This document shows positions 4,328 through 6,833 of a DNA stretch of 6,833 nucleotides, in pieces. Under the pieces are notes generated by a model, which searched no databases, was not told where the DNA came from, and was given only the letters and a program-made list of their open reading frames with translations. The DNA lies in contig JAAZAW010000247.1 in the NCBI GenBank assembly GCA_012514125.1, positions 1 to 6,833 of the forward strand, read 5' to 3'. The position numbers and the translations under genes were made by a program. How positions within the stretch are numbered: the first letter of the stretch is position 1; each line of letters starts with the position of its first letter. The DNA is from Phycisphaerae bacterium. Its GTDB lineage: Bacteria; Planctomycetota; Phycisphaerae; JAAYCJ01.

Positions 4328-6833
4328 GTGATAAAATTATTTGATAAATTGGCATCGAAATTGGCTGCGGTATTGCTGGTGTTGTTCGTTTTGCAGGCCC
4401 GGAGTTTTGGGGGCGAAGTCGAACAGATTCTTAATGCCGATTATGAAGCGTTGGAACAGCCCTTATCGCCGGAGTCGGGCGGGTATGAGCCTGTGACGGT
4501 TTGGGCGAAGCTTGGGTATGTATGGACGGCGTCGGCAGGAACACAGGCGATGGTGTTGTTGGGGGATTTCAGGCTGGAGGCGTGCGATCGGACGCTGACG
4601 AGTCGGGACGCGGTGATCTGGATGCGGGAGGTGGAGGTCAACGGTCAGAAGACGAAGCAGCTCGATATATTTATGGAGGGCGGGTCGCGGATTGTTGATG
4701 TCACGGGGGGCGTGACGATGGATGAGCTTTTGTATGTGACGGTTTATACGGCGGGGCGGGTTGAGACGCTTGGAGAATCGATCAGTCGGTGCGATGGGAG
4801 CGAACAGGCGATTTATCAGCGGGCACAGAAGCTTCGTCAGACCGGTGTGAGGGCATCGGAGGAGCCTGGCGGGGAAAAAATCATTATTCATGGTCGGCCT
4901 GAGGTGGTTGAGGGGGAGATTCGGGAGCGTCGGGCGATTTTGATTCGGGGGAATTTTGTGGTGGGGCCGAAGCTTGAAGGTCGGCCTGTGTTGATGGGGA
5001 CGGATGGGGTTTATCTTTTACAGTCGGCGAGCGCGGGGGGCGAGGCGCTGGAAATTCGTGCGACGAACGCGGTAATTTTTTTGCGAGAGGACGCGATCAA
5101 GAAGGCTGGCCAGGAGCAGGGGAAGCGGGAGCAGAAAAAAGCGATACCGACGACGCTGACGTCGGAGCAGGCGCAGAAAATGGTCGAGCAGTTGCCGACG
5201 GAAAAGGAGGCTGCGAGGGAGGAAAGTCCGCAGGAGAAGATGAAGCAGACGGATGTGTCGGCGGTTTATCTTGAAGGGGACGTGGTGTTGATTCGGGGGT
5301 ATCGTCAGATTCGGGCGGATCGGGTTTATTATGATTTCGATGCGAGCAAGGCGTTGATTTTGAACGCGGTGGCGCGGACGATTGCGTCGGAGCGGAATGT
5401 GCCGATTTATATTCGTGCGGCTGAGATTCGTCAATTGGACGAGCGGTCGTATGAGGCGAAGAACGCGAAGCTGACGGCGAGTGAGTTTTATACGCCGAGC
5501 TATCATGTGGGGGCGACGACGATTTATTTTGAGGATCGGACGGAAAAGCTTTCGAACGGAGAGCAGATCGGTCTGGTGGCGGGACGGTACAAGGTTTATA
5601 ACTCCACGTTGAATGTGGAGGGTGTGCCGGTTCTTTACTGGCCTTTTACAGCGGGGAGTTTTAAGCAGGGGGAGGCGTCGATCCGGAGTTTGTCGATGTC
5701 GTATGACGACGACTATGGGATCACGGCGCGGACGCGTTGGTATTTGATGCCGCTGTTGGGATTGCAGGAGCCTGAGGGGACGTCGGCGACGTTGAAACTG
5801 GATTATTACGGCGACAAGGGTCCTGGAGTGGGGGTCGATACGACGTATCAGCGTGATACCTACTACGGGTTGCTTCGCAGTTATTACATTCATGATCGGG
5901 GGAAGGATGATCTGGGTGGAATTCGGGACGATGTCGAGCCGCCATCGGAGAATCGGGGTCGATTTTTGACTCGCCATCGGCAGTATCTGCCGCAGGGCTG
6001 GGAGCTGACGCTGGAGTTGAGTTATTTGTCGGACAAGAATTTTCTTGAGGAATATTTCCGGGATGAATTCGAGAACGATAAAGAGCAGGAGACGGTGATT
6101 TATCTGAAGAAGGTCTTCGGCGACGCGGTGTTTTCGATTTTGGGCAAGTGGCGGATTAACGATTTTCTGACGCAGACGGAAAAGTTGCCTGGTGTGGCGT
6201 TTGATGTGCTGGGCAAGCAGCTTGGCGATAGTGTGGTGACGTGGTACAGCGAGAATCATGTGGGTGCGGTTCGCCGGCTGAACAACGATGGTACGCCGTG
6301 GTGGTGCGTCTGGGGTTCGAATCGCGAGCAGACGGACGTGGTGGCCAGGGCGGACACACGGCAGGAGCTTGACGTTCCGGTGACGCTTGGGGTGTTCAAA
6401 CTTGTGCCGTATGGGATGGTTCGCGGAACGGTCTGGGACGATAGTCCGCACGGCGGGGGATTGACGCGGGCGTATGGGCAGGTCGGCTTGAAGGGAAGCA
6501 CGTATCAGTCCAGGGTCTTTGAAGATGTGGAATCGCGGTTCTGGGATGTGCATCAGTTGCGGCATGTGATGAAGGAAGATTTTGTTCTCTGGGCTACGGG
6601 GACGAATGTGAATCCGTCGGAGATTACGCCGTTTGACGAAGGGATCGAGACGATCAGCGGCGTTGACGGTGTGAGTCTGGGTTGGCGGAATCGATTGCAG
6701 ACGAAGCGCGGCGGTCCGGGAAACTGGCGGACGGTGGACTGGCTGACGTTCGATTTTGAAGCCGGTTTCTTTAACGACAACGATACGACCAACGGCCGCA
6801 ACCGGACTCGCGGGCAGACGTACAGTTTCAGGC
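4328..6833 (+). CDS. lptD: LptD/OstA-like LPS-assembly outer-membrane protein (3' truncated)
   Basis: LptD is the outer-membrane beta-barrel that places lipopolysaccharide in the outer leaflet, working with the Lpt bridge. Here 835 codons are visible and the frame is open at the window edge, so the C-terminus is missing. Residues 1-29 are a signal peptide (MIKLFDKLASK then LAAVLLVLFVLQA, likely cut near SFGG). Residues 30-180 form an N-terminal beta-rich region and 188-253 a first OstA-like segment (HGRPEVVEGEIRERRAILIR). Residues 254-311 are a charged Lys/Glu/Gln linker; a second OstA-like segment starts with VYLEGDVVLIRGYRQIRADR (313-332). The motif VPVLYWPF (433-440) is the typical junction to the barrel. 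Barrel motifs include LSYLSDKNFLEEYFRDEF (564-581) and LPGVAFDVLG (620-629). The translation start is GTG. G-ending codons (GCG, ACG, CGG, GAG) dominate and leave long meaningless open frames on the other strand. Confidence 0.85.
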   Translation, partial: MIKLFDKLASKLAAVLLVLFVLQARSFGGEVEQILNADYEALEQPLSPESGGYEPVTVWAKLGYVWTASAGTQAMVLLGDFRLEACDRTLTSRDAVIWMREVEVNGQKTKQLDIFMEGGSRIVDVTGGVTMDELLYVTVYTAGRVETLGESISRCDGSEQAIYQRAQKLRQTGVRASEEPGGEKIIIHGRPEVVEGEIRERRAILIRGNFVVGPKLEGRPVLMGTDGVYLLQSASAGGEALEIRATNAVIFLREDAIKKAGQEQGKREQKKAIPTTLTSEQAQKMVEQLPTEKEAAREESPQEKMKQTDVSAVYLEGDVVLIRGYRQIRADRVYYDFDASKALILNAVARTIASERNVPIYIRAAEIRQLDERSYEAKNAKLTASEFYTPSYHVGATTIYFEDRTEKLSNGEQIGLVAGRYKVYNSTLNVEGVPVLYWPFTAGSFKQGEASIRSLSMSYDDDYGITARTRWYLMPLLGLQEPEGTSATLKLDYYGDKGPGVGVDTTYQRDTYYGLLRSYYIHDRGKDDLGGIRDDVEPPSENRGRFLTRHRQYLPQGWELTLELSYLSDKNFLEEYFRDEFENDKEQETVIYLKKVFGDAVFSILGKWRINDFLTQTEKLPGVAFDVLGKQLGDSVVTWYSENHVGAVRRLNNDGTPWWCVWGSNREQTDVVARADTRQELDVPVTLGVFKLVPYGMVRGTVWDDSPHGGGLTRAYGQVGLKGSTYQSRVFEDVESRFWDVHQLRHVMKEDFVLWATGTNVNPSEITPFDEGIETISGVDGVSLGWRNRLQTKRGGPGNWRTVDWLTFDFEAGFFNDNDTTNGRNRTRGQTYSFR

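Noticed and set aside
4463..4891. 142-residue minus-strand open frame in the lptD-like 5' region
   Set aside because: Arg/Pro/His-rich shadow of the lptD-like coding frame, with no start signal.
5018..6565. 515-residue open frame antisense to the lptD-like gene
   Set aside because: It is Arg/Pro/His/Ile-rich with no domain signature. It exists because the G-ending codons of lptD rarely create antisense stops. The plus-strand frame has clear LptD motifs.

Overview
The window reads as a stretch of chromosome from a Gram-negative (diderm), probably planctomycete-like bacterium, Phycisphaerae or a relative. This is an inference. It rests on a large LptD-type outer-membrane protein of the domain style found in that group, sparse coding with long intergenic gaps, and heavy use of G-ending codons in the lptD-like gene. 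Nothing in the window fixes the taxon.

Layout. (i) 1-583 has no convincing gene but holds two structured elements: three closely spaced hairpins (42-116) and a roughly 135-bp imperfect fold-back element (164-298). (ii) 584-1603 (+) is an exported metallophosphoesterase of the Mn-dependent ADP-ribose/CDP-alcohol diphosphatase type, A/T-rich compared with its neighbours. (iii) 1604-1883 is intergenic and includes a palindrome at 1773-1797. (iv) 1884-2918 (-) is a tail-anchored protein resembling the RMD1/DUF155 family. (v) 2919-3086 holds a weak promoter and a perfect 13-bp inverted repeat. (vi) 3087-3525 (-) is a two-gene unit: a 45-residue protein with 10 cysteines, too short for usual ORF cutoffs, followed directly by a small membrane-protein gene that seems broken by two single-base losses. 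(vii) 3719-4117 (-) is a compact ankyrin-repeat protein. (viii) 4118-4327 is a divergent regulatory region. (ix) 4328 to the window end (+) is an LptD/OstA-like LPS-assembly outer-membrane protein, cut by the window edge after 835 codons.

The main regulatory observation is upstream of the lptD-like gene. A near-consensus sigma70-type promoter (TTGACC, 16 nt, TATAAT) has a run of eight G inside its spacer. Slippage in such a tract changes the -35/-10 distance, the known layout of phase-variable promoters. A second G run and short tandem repeats lie just upstream. If the tract varies, the cell would be switching or tuning an outer-membrane biogenesis factor that is normally essential.

No complete defence system, CRISPR array, tRNA or rRNA is visible. 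The genes do not form one obvious pathway. The best candidates for undescribed biology are the poly-G promoter, the Cys-rich/membrane-protein pair, and the repeat and hairpin elements in the gaps.
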